Shown here piece after piece: positions 51,466 through 60,375 of a stretch of 64,000 nucleotides of DNA. Origin of the DNA: CAIWHR01 sp963836265 (lineage in GTDB: Bacteria > Pseudomonadota > Gammaproteobacteria > Burkholderiales > Casimicrobiaceae); assembly GCA_963836265.1 (NCBI GenBank), contig CAWIIO010000001.1, positions 124,001 to 188,000 on the forward strand, given 5' to 3'. The first letter of the stretch is position 1, and each line of letters begins with the position of its first letter. Under the pieces are notes generated by a model. It was not told where the DNA came from. It worked only from the letters and a program-made list of their open reading frames with translations, and did not search any database. Both the position numbers and the translations under genes were made by a program.

Positions 51466-52713
51466 TCAGGCGGCCCGCCGGAGCGCCGCTCGCGAATGCG
51501 GTGCGTCGAGCGCGGCCGCGAGCTGGGTCAGGCTTTCCATATTGTGCACCGGCAGGAAGTCGTCGACGTGCGGCAGCATCGCCCGGATCCCTGCCGGACG
51601 CGCCTCGAAGCCCTCGTAGCGCAGCAGCGGATTCAGCCAGACGAGCCGACGGCAGGACTTGTGCAGGCGTTCCATCTGTAGCGCGAGCCCCTCGCCCCCC
51701 TCGGCGTCGAGGCCGTCGCTGATCAGGAGGACGACGGCGTTCTGCCCGAGCAGGCGCCGGGACCAGTGCCGATTGAAATCGGCAAGGCAGGTCCCGATCC
51801 GGGTCCCACCAGCCCAGTCGGAGACGGCGGTCGTGACCCGCGCGAGGGCAACGTCGACGTCGCGATGCTTCAGATGCCGCGTGATGTTGGTGAGGCGCGT
51901 ACCAAACAGCAGGACATGGACGCGGTCGCGATCGTTGGTGATCGCGTGCAGGAAGTGGAGCAGCATCCTCGCGTAGCGATCCATCGACCCGGAAATGTCG
52001 CACAGCACGACCAGTGGCGGGGTTCGCCGCAAGCGCTGCCGCCAGGCGAGGGGTGAAAGCGCTCCCGCAGCGCCGGTGGCCCGCCGCAGCGTTGCGCGCA
52101 GGTCGACGCAATGGCCGCGGGTGGCCGGCGTTGTCCGCCGCGTTGGCAACTGGGGCAGCGGCAGCCGCAGTCTCGCGAGCATCGTCCGCACGGCAGCGAG
52201 CTCGGCGGTGGTCATCGTCTCGAAGTCCTTGTGCTGCAGGATCTCGCGCGGCGATACCGTGAACGCGGCATCGAGCTCGATCTCGTCGCTGTCGGTCGAT
52301 GGCAACTTCAGGTCTGCCGGCGGCAGCATCGCCTCGGCGATCCGTGCCGGCAGCTCCGGCGCCGGCGCCGCTTCGCCACCCCGCCCGTAGACCTTCGGCA
52401 GCAGCGACGCGATCAGCTTTTCCAGCACTTTCGGATTGCGCCAGAAGAGGTCGAACGCCTGCTCGAACACCGGCAGGTGCTCGTGCCGCGACACGAGCAC
52501 GGTCGAAAGAGCGGCGCGCAAGTCCGCGCGGTTCGCGAGTCCCACGGCCTCCGCGGCCTCCAGGGCCGCGAGCGTGCGCGCCGGGCCGACCGGAAGCCCA
52601 GCCGCCCGCAGCACGCGGACGAAATGGACGACGTTCGCCGCGATCCGCCCCTTCGGCGCGAGCGGAATCGCGCCCGCGAGCTCGCCGGTCCGCACGCCCG
52701 AATGTCCGATCAC
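51466..52713 (-). CDS. coxE: CoxE, von Willebrand factor A domain protein
   Basis: A 415-residue protein. The GTG start at 52713 overlaps the coxD stop as GTGA and is translationally coupled to it. The N-terminal ~200 residues are helical. The VWA domain carries the metal site DISGSMDRYARM and GGTRIGTCLADF, and ends with PHVDDFLPVHNMESL. CoxE works with the MoxR ATPase CoxD in inserting the copper-sulfur-molybdenum site or related maturation. Confidence 0.92.
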   Translation of the reverse strand: MIGHSGVRTGELAGAIPLAPKGRIAANVVHFVRVLRAAGLPVGPARTLAALEAAEAVGLANRADLRAALSTVLVSRHEHLPVFEQAFDLFWRNPKVLEKLIASLLPKVYGRGGEAAPAPELPARIAEAMLPPADLKLPSTDSDEIELDAAFTVSPREILQHKDFETMTTAELAAVRTMLARLRLPLPQLPTRRTTPATRGHCVDLRATLRRATGAAGALSPLAWRQRLRRTPPLVVLCDISGSMDRYARMLLHFLHAITNDRDRVHVLLFGTRLTNITRHLKHRDVDVALARVTTAVSDWAGGTRIGTCLADFNRHWSRRLLGQNAVVLLISDGLDAEGGEGLALQMERLHKSCRRLVWLNPLLRYEGFEARPAGIRAMLPHVDDFLPVHNMESLTQLAAALDAPHSRAALRRAA

Positions 52714-53624
52714 AACCCGATCCCCGCGCGCGCTTCGGCGACGAGCCTCGCGGCGATGTCCGGCGAAAGCGCGCCTACGTCGTCCTGATACTTGAGCAGC
52801 ACGCCGGCGGTGTCGGCTACCGTCTGCGGATCGAGTGCCACCCGGTCGAGCGCGACCAGCGCCTCGGCCCAGTCGAGCGTTTCGGCGATGCCGGGCGCCT
52901 TGAAGAGATCCATCGCGCGGAGCCGCTGCGTGAACGCGACCACTTCGCGCGCCAGCGCTTCCGGCACCTCTGGACACTTGCGCCGGACGATCGCGAGCTC
53001 GCGCATGGCGTCGGGATAGCCGACCCAGTGGTAAAGGCAACGGCGTTTGATCGCGTCGTGTATTTCGCGCGTCCGGTTCGACGTGATGACGACGACTGGC
53101 GGCGCTTTGGCGCGGATCGGGCCCAGCTCGGGAATCGTCACCTGGTATTCGGCGAGCACCTCGAGGAGATAGGCCTCGAACGGCTCGTCGGTGCGATCGA
53201 GCTCGTCGATCAGCAGCACCGGCGCGATGCCGTCGGCAGGCGCCAGCGCCTCGAGAATCGGCCGCTTCAGCAGGAATGCGGCGGTGAAGATGTCGTGCCC
53301 GAGCCGCTCGCGATCGAGATGGCCGCCAGCCTCGGACAGCCGGATCTCGATCATCTGCCGGGGGTAGTTCCACTCGTACACCGCCGACGCGACATCGAGC
53401 CCTTCGTAGCACTGCAGCCGCACCAGGCGCTTGCCGAGCGCGGCCGCCAGCACTTTCGCGATCTCGGTCTTGCCAACGCCTGCTTCGCCCTCGAGGAACA
53501 GCGGGCGCCCCATCTTGAGCGCCAGGAAAACGCCGGTCGCGAGTCTTCGATCGGCGAGATAGTCGTGGCGATCGAGAAGCGCCGCGACGGCGTCGACCGA
53601 AGGTGGGACACGGGAGTCCGGCAT
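52710..53624 (-). CDS. coxD: CoxD, MoxR-family AAA+ ATPase
   Basis: A 304-residue chaperone-like ATPase. Walker A GEAGVGKTE (about residues 43-51), Walker B VLLIDELDR, sensor ITSNRTREIHDA and lid RRCLYHWVGYP. The start at 53624 (MPDSRVPPSV) is chosen because homologues begin here; the upstream Cys-rich stretch reads through a terminator hairpin and is not plausible. It acts with CoxE in maturing the CO-dehydrogenase-type active site. Confidence 0.92.
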   Translation of the reverse strand: MPDSRVPPSVDAVAALLDRHDYLADRRLATGVFLALKMGRPLFLEGEAGVGKTEIAKVLAAALGKRLVRLQCYEGLDVASAVYEWNYPRQMIEIRLSEAGGHLDRERLGHDIFTAAFLLKRPILEALAPADGIAPVLLIDELDRTDEPFEAYLLEVLAEYQVTIPELGPIRAKAPPVVVITSNRTREIHDAIKRRCLYHWVGYPDAMRELAIVRRKCPEVPEALAREVVAFTQRLRAMDLFKAPGIAETLDWAEALVALDRVALDPQTVADTAGVLLKYQDDVGALSPDIAARLVAEARAGIGL

Positions 53625-53640
53625 CGCGGGCGTGAAGAGG

Positions 53641-53676
53641 CAAAAACAATCGGCCGGCGCAGGCGGCGCCGGCCGA
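53641..53676 (-). terminator. Intrinsic terminator between coxM and coxD
   Basis: On the minus strand, TCGGCCGGCGC pairs perfectly (11 base pairs, 5-base loop) with its complement and runs into TTGTTTTTG. It lies just after coxM and before coxD, so it should cut expression of coxDEG-xdhC relative to coxSLM, or respond to antitermination. Confidence 0.8.
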
Positions 53677-53699
53677 CAGCATAGCAAAACCGGGAGGGG

Positions 53700-54491
53700 T
53701 CAGCCGGCGGCGGCGACGGCCCTCGCGGCGAGGACGGGAATCAGGTGCGCGCGGTATTCGGGCGACGCGTGCAGGTCGCCGGCGAGGCCCTTGGCATCGA
53801 CCTTGACCGCGCGTGCGGCATCGACGGTGAAGCTCTTCGAGAGCGCGGCCTCCAGCGCCTTCGCCCGGAATACGCTCGAAGCTGCGCCCGTGACCGCCAC
53901 GCGAACGCCGGCGCCGGTTTGCGCTACGAACACGCCGGTCAGCGCGAAACGCGACGCCGGATTGGGAAACTTCACGTACGCCGCTTTCTTTGGAACGGGA
54001 AAGCTCACCGCGGTAATGATCTCGTCGGCGCCGAGCGCCGTTTCGTACATCCCCTTGAAGAAATCGTCGGCGGCGATCTTGCGCCTGTTCGTCTGGACGG
54101 TCGCGCCGAGCCCGAGGACACCCGCCGCCCAGTCGGCAGCCGGATCGTTGTTGGCGAGCGAGCCGCCCAGCGTGCCCATGTTGCGCACCTGCCGGTCGCC
54201 GATTCCATGTGCGAGCGCGGCGAGCGCCGGAATCGCGGCTTTGACGACGCTCGACGCCGCAACCTCGGCATGACGCGTCATCGCCCCGATGACGATCGCG
54301 TCGCCTTCGTTCTTGATTCCCGCGAGCTCGGCGATCCCCGACAGGTCGACAAGCGTGCCGGGCTGGGCAAGGCGCAGCTTCATCGCGCCGATAAGGCTCT
54401 GACCACCGGCGAGCGGCTTTCCGCCCGACTTCGCAAGCGCGGCGGCGGCTTCGGCGACGGTCTTTACGCGGGTGAGCTCGAATGCGTACAT
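53700..54491 (-). CDS. coxM: CoxM, FAD-binding medium subunit of CO-dehydrogenase-type enzyme
   Basis: A 263-residue flavoprotein subunit. FAD-binding motifs: AGGQSLIGAMKLR (residues ~32-44) and TLGGSLANNDPAADW (~109-123). The C-terminal domain (VRVAVTGAASSVFRAKALEAAL) is typical. AAGGAG upstream supports the ATG at 54491. It carries electrons from the iron-sulfur subunit to the quinone pool or another acceptor. The gap to coxL is 10 bases. Confidence 0.93.
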   Translation of the reverse strand: MYAFELTRVKTVAEAAAALAKSGGKPLAGGQSLIGAMKLRLAQPGTLVDLSGIAELAGIKNEGDAIVIGAMTRHAEVAASSVVKAAIPALAALAHGIGDRQVRNMGTLGGSLANNDPAADWAAGVLGLGATVQTNRRKIAADDFFKGMYETALGADEIITAVSFPVPKKAAYVKFPNPASRFALTGVFVAQTGAGVRVAVTGAASSVFRAKALEAALSKSFTVDAARAVKVDAKGLAGDLHASPEYRAHLIPVLAARAVAAAG

Positions 54492-54501
54492 GCGCGTCTC
54501 C

Positions 54502-56867
54502 TTATGCCTTCGCCGACTGGATCGCCTGCCACACGCGGTGCGGCGACGCCGGCATGTCGAGGTACTTGACGCCCACCGCCGCGAGCGCATCGTGCACGGC
54601 GTTCATCATCGCCGCCGGAGCGCCGATCGCCCCGGCTTCGCCGCAGCCCTTGACGCCCAGCGGGTTGTGCGTGCAGGGCGTCACCTTCGTTCCGACCTTG
54701 AACGACGGCAGGTCGTCGGCGCGTGGCATCGCGTAGTCCATGCAGCTGTCGGTCAGCAGTTGGCCGCTCTCCGCATCGTAGACGCAGTTTTCGAGCAGCG
54801 CCTGGCCGATCCCCTGCGCGACGCCCCCATGCACCTGGCCCTCGACGATCATCGGATTGACGATGTTGCCGAAATCGTCGCAGGCGGTGAAGCCGACGAC
54901 GTTGACGACCCCCGTTTCCGGATCGACTTCGACTTCACAGATGTGCGTGCCGGCCGGATACGTGAAGTTCGTCGGGTCGTAGAACGCCGTTTCGTCGAGC
55001 CCCGGCTCGAGCTTGTCGAGCGGATAGTTGTGCGGCACGTACGCCGTCAGGGCGATCTCGCCGAAAGTCTTGCTGCGGTCGGTGCCGGCGACGGTGAACC
55101 TGCCATCCTTGAACTCGATGTCCTGTTCCGCGGCTTCGAGCAGATGTGCAGCGATCTTCTTGCCCTTGGCGACGATCTTGTCCAGCGCCTTGACGATCGC
55201 CGTGCCGCCCACCGCCAGCGAGCGCGAGCCGTAGGTGCCCATGCCGAAGGGGACCCGGCCGGTGTCGCCGTGGACGACATCGACGTCCTCGACTGGCACG
55301 CCGAGCTTCGCCGCGACGACCTGCGCGAACGTCGTCTCGTGGCCCTGACCGTGACTGTGCGAACCGGTGAACACCGTCACGCTGCCGGTCGGATGCACGC
55401 GCACTTCGCCCGCCTCGAACAATCCGGCTCGCGCACCCAGCGCACCCGCGATGTTCGACAGCGCGAGCCCGCAGGCCTCGATGTAGGTCGCATAGCCGAT
55501 CCCCCGCAGCTTGCCGCGCTTTGCCGCCTCGGCCTTGCGCGCCGCGAAGCCCGCGACATCGGCGATCTTGTTTGCTTCGTCGAGCGTCGCGTCGTAGTTG
55601 CCGGTGTCGTAGGTCAGCGCCACCGGCGTCTGGTACGGGAAGCTCCGGATGAAGTTGCGGCGGCGGATCTCGTCCTGCGCAATGCCGAGGTCGACGGCCG
55701 CCTGATGCACGATGCGCTCCACGACGTAGGTCGCCTCGGAACGGCCGGCGCCGCGATAGGCGTCCACCGGCGCCGTGTTCGTGAACGAGGCCGTCACTTC
55801 GGCGTAGATGGCGGGCGTCGTGTACTGTCCGGCGAGCAGCGTGGCGTAGAGAATCGTCGGGATGCACGAGGCGAATGTCGACAAGTACGCACCCATCGCC
55901 GCCGTCGTATCGACGCGCATCGCGAGGAACTTGCCCGCGTTGTCCAAGGCGAGCTCCACGTGCGTCACATGGTCGCGTCCGTGGGCGTCGGACAGAAAGC
56001 TCTCGCTCCGCTCCGCCGTCCATTTGATCGGGCGGTTTACCCGTTTCGACGCCCAGACCATCGCCGTCTCCTCGGCGTAGAGATAGATCTTGGAGCCGAA
56101 GCCGCCGCCCACGTCGGGCGCGATCACCCGCACCTTGGGCTCGGGGAGCCCCAGCACGAACGCCGTCATCAGGAGCCGCTCGACGTGCGGGTTCTGGTTC
56201 GCGACGTAGAGCGTGTAGCTGTCGTCGGCGCGGTTGTACGACGCTACCGCGGCGCGCGGCTCGATTGCGTTCGGGATCAGGCGATTGTTGACGATGTCGA
56301 GCTTCGTCACGTGCGTCGCCTTGGCGAAGGCGGCGTCGGCCGCGGCCTTGCCCCCCATGCCCACGCGTAGCACTTGTTGCCCGGCGCGCCGTCGTGGATC
56401 TGTGGCGCACCCGGCTTGAGCGCGTCGACACAGTTGACCACCGCCGGCAGCACGTCGTAGTCGACGTCGATCAGCTCCGCCGCGTCCTTCGCCTGGTGCG
56501 GCGTTTCCGCGAGCACCATCGCGACGTGATCGCCGACGTAGCGGACCTTGTCCTTGGCGAGAACCGGATGCGGCGGCTCGTTCATCGGCTTGCCGTCGGT
56601 GCCGGTGATGAGCCAGCCGCACGGCAGGCCGTTGACGCCCTCGAGGTCCGCGCCGGTGAACACGGCGACGACCCCCGGCGCGGCTTTCGCTTTCGCCGTG
56701 TCGATCTTGCGGATCTTCGCGTGCGCGTGCGGCGAGCGCAGGAAAACGGCGTGCACGTGGCCCGGCGGATTGACGTCGTCGGTGTATTGCCCCGCTCCCG
56801 TGAGGAAGCGCTGGTCTTCCTTGCGACGGATCGATTGGCCGATCACGCCCTGGTCGGTCGCGCCCAT
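54502..56867 (-). CDS. coxL: CoxL, form II molybdenum hydroxylase large subunit, interrupted by one frameshift
   Basis: About 786 residues if read through one frame change. The start at 56867 (MGATDQGVIGQSIRRKEDQRFLTG) has GGAGG upstream. The first ~170 residues are in one frame up to NKCYAWAWG; the rest (KAAADAAFAKATHVTKL onwards to 54502) is in another. The break falls at a run of six C (56351-56356; six G on the coding strand); one more G restores a continuous protein. The active-site loop is AYRGAGR (55742-55762), the form II signature, not the form I AYxCSFR. The catalytic Glu is in GCGEAGAIGAP. A sequencing error and a real null mutation are both possible. Confidence 0.88.
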
Positions 56868-56877
56868 GGTTCCTCCG

Positions 56878-57348
56878 TCACTTCCGCATTGCGGCGGTGC
56901 CCTGTTGCACCGCCTTCACGATGTTCTGATAGCCCGTGCAGCGACACAGGTTGCCTTCGAGCTCCTCGCGGATCGTCTGCTCGGACGCGTTCGGATAGCG
57001 GTTGACGAGGTCGATCGCGCTCATCACCATGCCCGGCGTGCAAAAGCCGCACTGCAGCCCGTGACATTCCTTGAACGCCGCCTGCATCGGATGCATGGTG
57101 CCGTCGGTGGCGAGACCTTCGATCGTCATCACCGAGGCGCCGTCGGCCTGCGCGGCGAGTACCGTGCAGGCCTTGATCGCGTTGCCGTTGACGTGGACCG
57201 TACAGGCGCCGCACTGGCCGGTATCGCAGCCGACGTGCGTTCCGGTGAGGCCGAGGTCGTTGCGCAGGAATTCGACCAACAGCGTCCGCGGATCGAGGTC
57301 CGCGGCAACGGCCCTGCCGTTGACGTTGAGGGAAAGCTTGACAGGCAT
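56878..57348 (-). CDS. coxS: CoxS, 2Fe-2S small subunit of CO-dehydrogenase-type enzyme
   Basis: A 156-residue iron-sulfur protein with two 2Fe-2S clusters: plant-ferredoxin-type CDTGQCGACTVHVNG (about residues 41-55) and the second motif CGFCTPGM plus CRCTGYQNIV (about 100-140). AGGAGG lies 5 bases before the ATG at 57348. It is the first gene of the operon coxS-L-M, an order associated with form II enzymes; form I is usually M-S-L. It starts 280 bases before the IS630 insertion, so the insertion may have cut off or replaced its promoter. Confidence 0.94.
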   Translation of the reverse strand: MPVKLSLNVNGRAVAADLDPRTLLVEFLRNDLGLTGTHVGCDTGQCGACTVHVNGNAIKACTVLAAQADGASVMTIEGLATDGTMHPMQAAFKECHGLQCGFCTPGMVMSAIDLVNRYPNASEQTIREELEGNLCRCTGYQNIVKAVQQGTAAMRK

Positions 57349-57698
57349 CGTGCCTCCTACGTGGGGGATCGCCGCGCGTCGACGTATTGTTCGCGGCGGG
57401 AGAAAAAGCATAACCCCGGCCACGCGCAACAGCAATCGATGGTGCAGGATCGGCGGCCGCGGCCCGATTCAGGAGTTGAGGCGCGAGCGCGGCGACGGTC
57501 GCTTCGAATCCTCCGCCGGCGGAGCGCCGCGCGGATCCGTTTTCGTTTTCCGGCGACGGCCGGTAATATTCGCCGGACGATGGAATCGCCGTTTCCACCG
57601 CACCAGGGGATCCGCCGCACCGCGCCTACTGAGCCTTGAATAATACAGTTACAGTTCGATAATGAAGAACATCATCCATCTCAGGAGGATGTTCGGCA

Positions 57699-58163
57699 AT
57701 GAGCAAGAGGCGAGACTTCGACGCGTTGCAAAAGCGACGTATGCGAGCAGCGAACCTGCTGCGACATGGTTTCACGCAGGCGCAGGTTGCGGCCAAGCTG
57801 GGTGTATCGCGGCAGTCGGTATCGCGCTGGGCGGCGACGGTTGAAGCGGAAGGGCCAACCGGGCTGCGAAAGGCCGGCCGCGCTGGACGGCGACCCGGGC
57901 TTGATGAAGGGCAGCGTAGAAAGTTGATCGAGTCGTTGAAGGCTGGGGCGCTGGCGGCCGGATATGGAACGGATCTGTGGACGTTGAAGCGTGTGGGCCG
58001 GCTCATCGCGGAAGACACCGGCTTGCGGTACTCCGAGTCGGGGGTCTGGCACGTGCTGGCGAACCTGGGGTTCAGTTGCCAGCGACCCGTGGGACGAGCC
58101 CTCGAACGCGACGAGGCTGGCATCGAGCAGTGGAAACGCAAGCGCTGGCCAATGCTAAAAAAC
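57699..58163 (+). pseudogene. IS630 transposase, N-terminal part
   Basis: About 155 residues of an IS630 transposase: helix-turn-helix FTQAQVAAKLGVSRQSVSRW and the winged-helix linker region (YSESGVWHVLANLGFSCQRP). CAGGAGG lies upstream of the ATG. The frame stops being IS630-like at codon AAC 58161-58163, where the IS110 element enters; it would resume at AAC 59742-59744 in the same phase. Confidence 0.9.
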
Positions 58164-58388
58164 CGCCCTCGCGGCTTTCCGCGCCCCTATGCGTAGAAAC
58201 ACCCGGCACCTACACTGGGCGGGCGTTCGGAGAGTGGTCGCATGCTTTTTGGAGGCATCGTCCCCGTCAAAAAACCTGGCCCAGGGGAAGCTACGGACCC
58301 AACTGTGGTGGCACGATGAGTGACCCCGTTTAGGAAAGTGATCGATTCCGAGTCCCCGTCCGACGCGCTCAACCGGAAGGAGGATGAG
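58164..58388 (+). ncRNA. Candidate bridge RNA region of the IS110 element
   Basis: Non-coding leader of about 225 bases between the left end and the recombinase ATG. IS110 elements of this layout encode a bridge RNA here, with loops that pair to target and donor DNA. It contains CCTGG-C-CCAGG and ATGC...GCAT hairpins, and the octamer AAAAAACC at 58269-58276, identical to the left junction (58157-58164). The exact ends and fold were not computed. Confidence 0.5.
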
Positions 58389-59738
58389 ATGTCGAAGAAT
58401 GTGAGCACGCAGTCGGGATTGCCAGTGGTGCATGCGCGAGCGGCCGGAATAGACATCGGTTCGCGATTTCACGTCGTGGCGGTTGCACCGAATCTGACCG
58501 ATGAACCGGTACAGACCTTCCAAGCCTTCACTGCTGATCTTGTGCGAATGGCGGACTGGCTGATCGCTCTTGGCATAACGACGGTGGCAATGGAATCGAC
58601 CGGGGTCTATTGGGTACCGGCATTCGAAGTGCTGGAGAGCCGTGGCCTCGACGTGATCTTGGCCAATGCGCGCGAGGCGAGAGCGGTGCCGGGTCGCAAG
58701 AGCGATGTGAATGATGCGCAATGGCTGCAGCGGCTACATGCGTGCGGACTGTTGCGGGCCAGTTTCCGTCCAGGACGCGACATTGCCGCGCTCCGGGTCT
58801 ATCTGCGGCTTCGAGAGCGACTTGTCGACTACGCAGCCGCCCACATCCAACACATGCAGAAGGCGCTGACCTTCATGAACCTGCAGTTGCACCATGTCGT
58901 CAGTGATGTGACCGGCGTCACGGGCATGAAGATCATTCGCGCGATTGTCAGCGGCGAAAGAGATCTGGAAGTGTTGGCCGCCATGCGCGACGTGCGCTGC
59001 AAGGCGAGTACGGAGACCATTCGTGGCGCACTTACCGGCAATTATCAGCCGGAGCATGTTTTTGCGCTCAGACAAGCATTGGCGTTGTATGACTTCTACC
59101 AGTCACGGATCGATGAGTGCGATGCGCAGATCGAGCAAGTCTTGGCCGCGCTGACGGCCGGCAAACCCAACCCCGCCACGCCGCTGCCCCAGCCACGCCA
59201 TCGAACGAAGCAGCCCAGCGACCTCAACTTCGACCTTCGTCCGGTGCTGTACCAACTGACCGGACTCGATTTGACGCAGATCCACGGCATCGGTCCACAC
59301 TTGGCGCTGCGCCTAATCGGAGAATGTGGCACTGATTTGAGCAAGTGGCCTTCGGCCAAGCATTTCGCCTCATGGCTGACACTTGCGCCGGGCTGCAAGA
59401 TCAGCGGCGGCAAGGTGCTGTCGGCACGGACACGGAAAACGACCAACCGATTAGCCGCGCATCTGCGCTTGGCAGCGGTCACGGTCGGACGGACCAGCAC
59501 CGCACTCGGCGCATTCTATCGCAGGCTCGCTGCCCGCATCGGAAAGGCCAAGGCGGTAACCGCGACGGCGCGAAAGATCGCTATTCTGTTCTACAACGCC
59601 ATGCGCTTCGGCAGGGATTACCGAGATCTGGGTGCCGATCAATACGAGCGCAGATATCGCGAGCGTGTCATCAAGCATCTCCATCGACGGGCGGCGGAAT
59701 TCGGTTATACCTTGCAGCAGGTCGCGGGTGTTTCTTAG
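58389..59738 (+). CDS. IS110-family recombinase (DEDD transposase)
   Basis: A 449-residue recombinase; the ATG at 58389 follows a strong AAGGAGGATGAG. RuvC-like N-domain with AAGIDIGSRFHVVAV, VAMESTGVYW and GRKSDVNDAQWL (DEDD residues); a coiled-coil middle (QHMQKALTFMNLQLHHVV); and the C-terminal Tnp domain (IHGIGPHLALRLIGECG, FASWLTLAPGCKISGGKVL) containing the nucleophilic Ser region. It is intact, so the element could be active, directed by its leader RNA. Confidence 0.94.
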   Translation: MSKNVSTQSGLPVVHARAAGIDIGSRFHVVAVAPNLTDEPVQTFQAFTADLVRMADWLIALGITTVAMESTGVYWVPAFEVLESRGLDVILANAREARAVPGRKSDVNDAQWLQRLHACGLLRASFRPGRDIAALRVYLRLRERLVDYAAAHIQHMQKALTFMNLQLHHVVSDVTGVTGMKIIRAIVSGERDLEVLAAMRDVRCKASTETIRGALTGNYQPEHVFALRQALALYDFYQSRIDECDAQIEQVLAALTAGKPNPATPLPQPRHRTKQPSDLNFDLRPVLYQLTGLDLTQIHGIGPHLALRLIGECGTDLSKWPSAKHFASWLTLAPGCKISGGKVLSARTRKTTNRLAAHLRLAAVTVGRTSTALGAFYRRLAARIGKAKAVTATARKIAILFYNAMRFGRDYRDLGADQYERRYRERVIKHLHRRAAEFGYTLQQVAGVS

Positions 59739-59741
59739 GAA

Positions 59742-60278
59742 AACGCCAAGGCCCGAGGGCAGACGATAGTGTTCATCGACGAGACCGGTCTTTCGGAACG
59801 TCCGCACCGAGTGCGCACCTGGGCTCCGCGCGGCCAGACCCCGGTCCTGCAGATGCACTTCAACTGGCACCAGCTGTCGGCGATCGCGGGCCTGACGTTC
59901 TGGAACCTCTATTTCAAGCTCGTCCCCGGTTCGTTCAACGGGCCACGGGTCATCGACTTCCTGCGCCAGTTGCGCCGCCAAATCAAGCGCCGCTTGCTGG
60001 TGATCTGGGACGGGCTGCCCGCGCATCGCAGCCGCGTCGTGCGCGATTACGTCGATGCCACCAAGGGTGCCATCCAAATCGAGCAGCTCCCCGGGTACGC
60101 CCCGGAACTCAACCCCGTCGAGTTTCTCTGGGCGCACTGGAAGCAGCATGAACTGGCGAACTTCTGCCCGAAACACTTCGTCGAGCTCTCCCAGTTCGCC
60201 CGCAACAAGTTGCGTCGCTCCCAGCACCGGCCACGCATCATCACCGCTTGCTGGATTCAGGCGCAGCTGCCGATCTGA
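59742..60278 (+). pseudogene. IS630 transposase, C-terminal DDE part
   Basis: About 178 residues: first Asp in VFIDETGLSERP, second in VIWDGLPAHRSR, Glu in PELNPVEFLWAHWK, so the DDE triad is complete, but it is cut off from the DNA-binding half by the IS110 insertion. GTG at 59769 could start a short product. The frame is in phase with codon AAC 58161 of the N-terminal part. Confidence 0.9.
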
Positions 60279-60375
60279 TGTCACGGTATTATTCAAATCT
60301 CAGTAAATCGTGGGCGAGCGGCGCGACGACATGCCCGCGGAACCGCGCGGCGACGGCCCGCCAGCGGGCGGCCTG

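Larger units (their letters stand above)
58159..59744. mobile_element. IS110-family element nested in the IS630 transposase gene
   Basis: The boundaries share AAAAC (58159-58163 and 59740-59744), so the insert is 1581 bases with the exact ends uncertain by 5 bases. Removing it rejoins the IS630 transposase in frame. There are no terminal inverted repeats, as expected of IS110. The element has a ~225-base leader, one recombinase gene and almost no right-hand non-coding sequence. Confidence 0.88.
57629..60303. mobile_element. IS630-family insertion sequence, split by an IS110-family element
   Basis: Terminal inverted repeats: CTGAGCCTTGAATAATAC at the left; complement of CTGAGATTTGAATAATAC at the right. 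The element is flanked on both sides by TA (57627-57628 and 60304-60305), the target duplicated by IS630. Total 2675 bases; without the 1581-base nested element it would be 1094, normal for IS630. It lies between coxS and the FAD oxidoreductase gene. Confidence 0.93.

Noticed and set aside
51466..53682. Single 738-residue protein spanning coxD and coxE
   Set aside because: The first half of that frame is an out-of-phase reading of coxD; coxE starts at the GTG overlapping the coxD stop.
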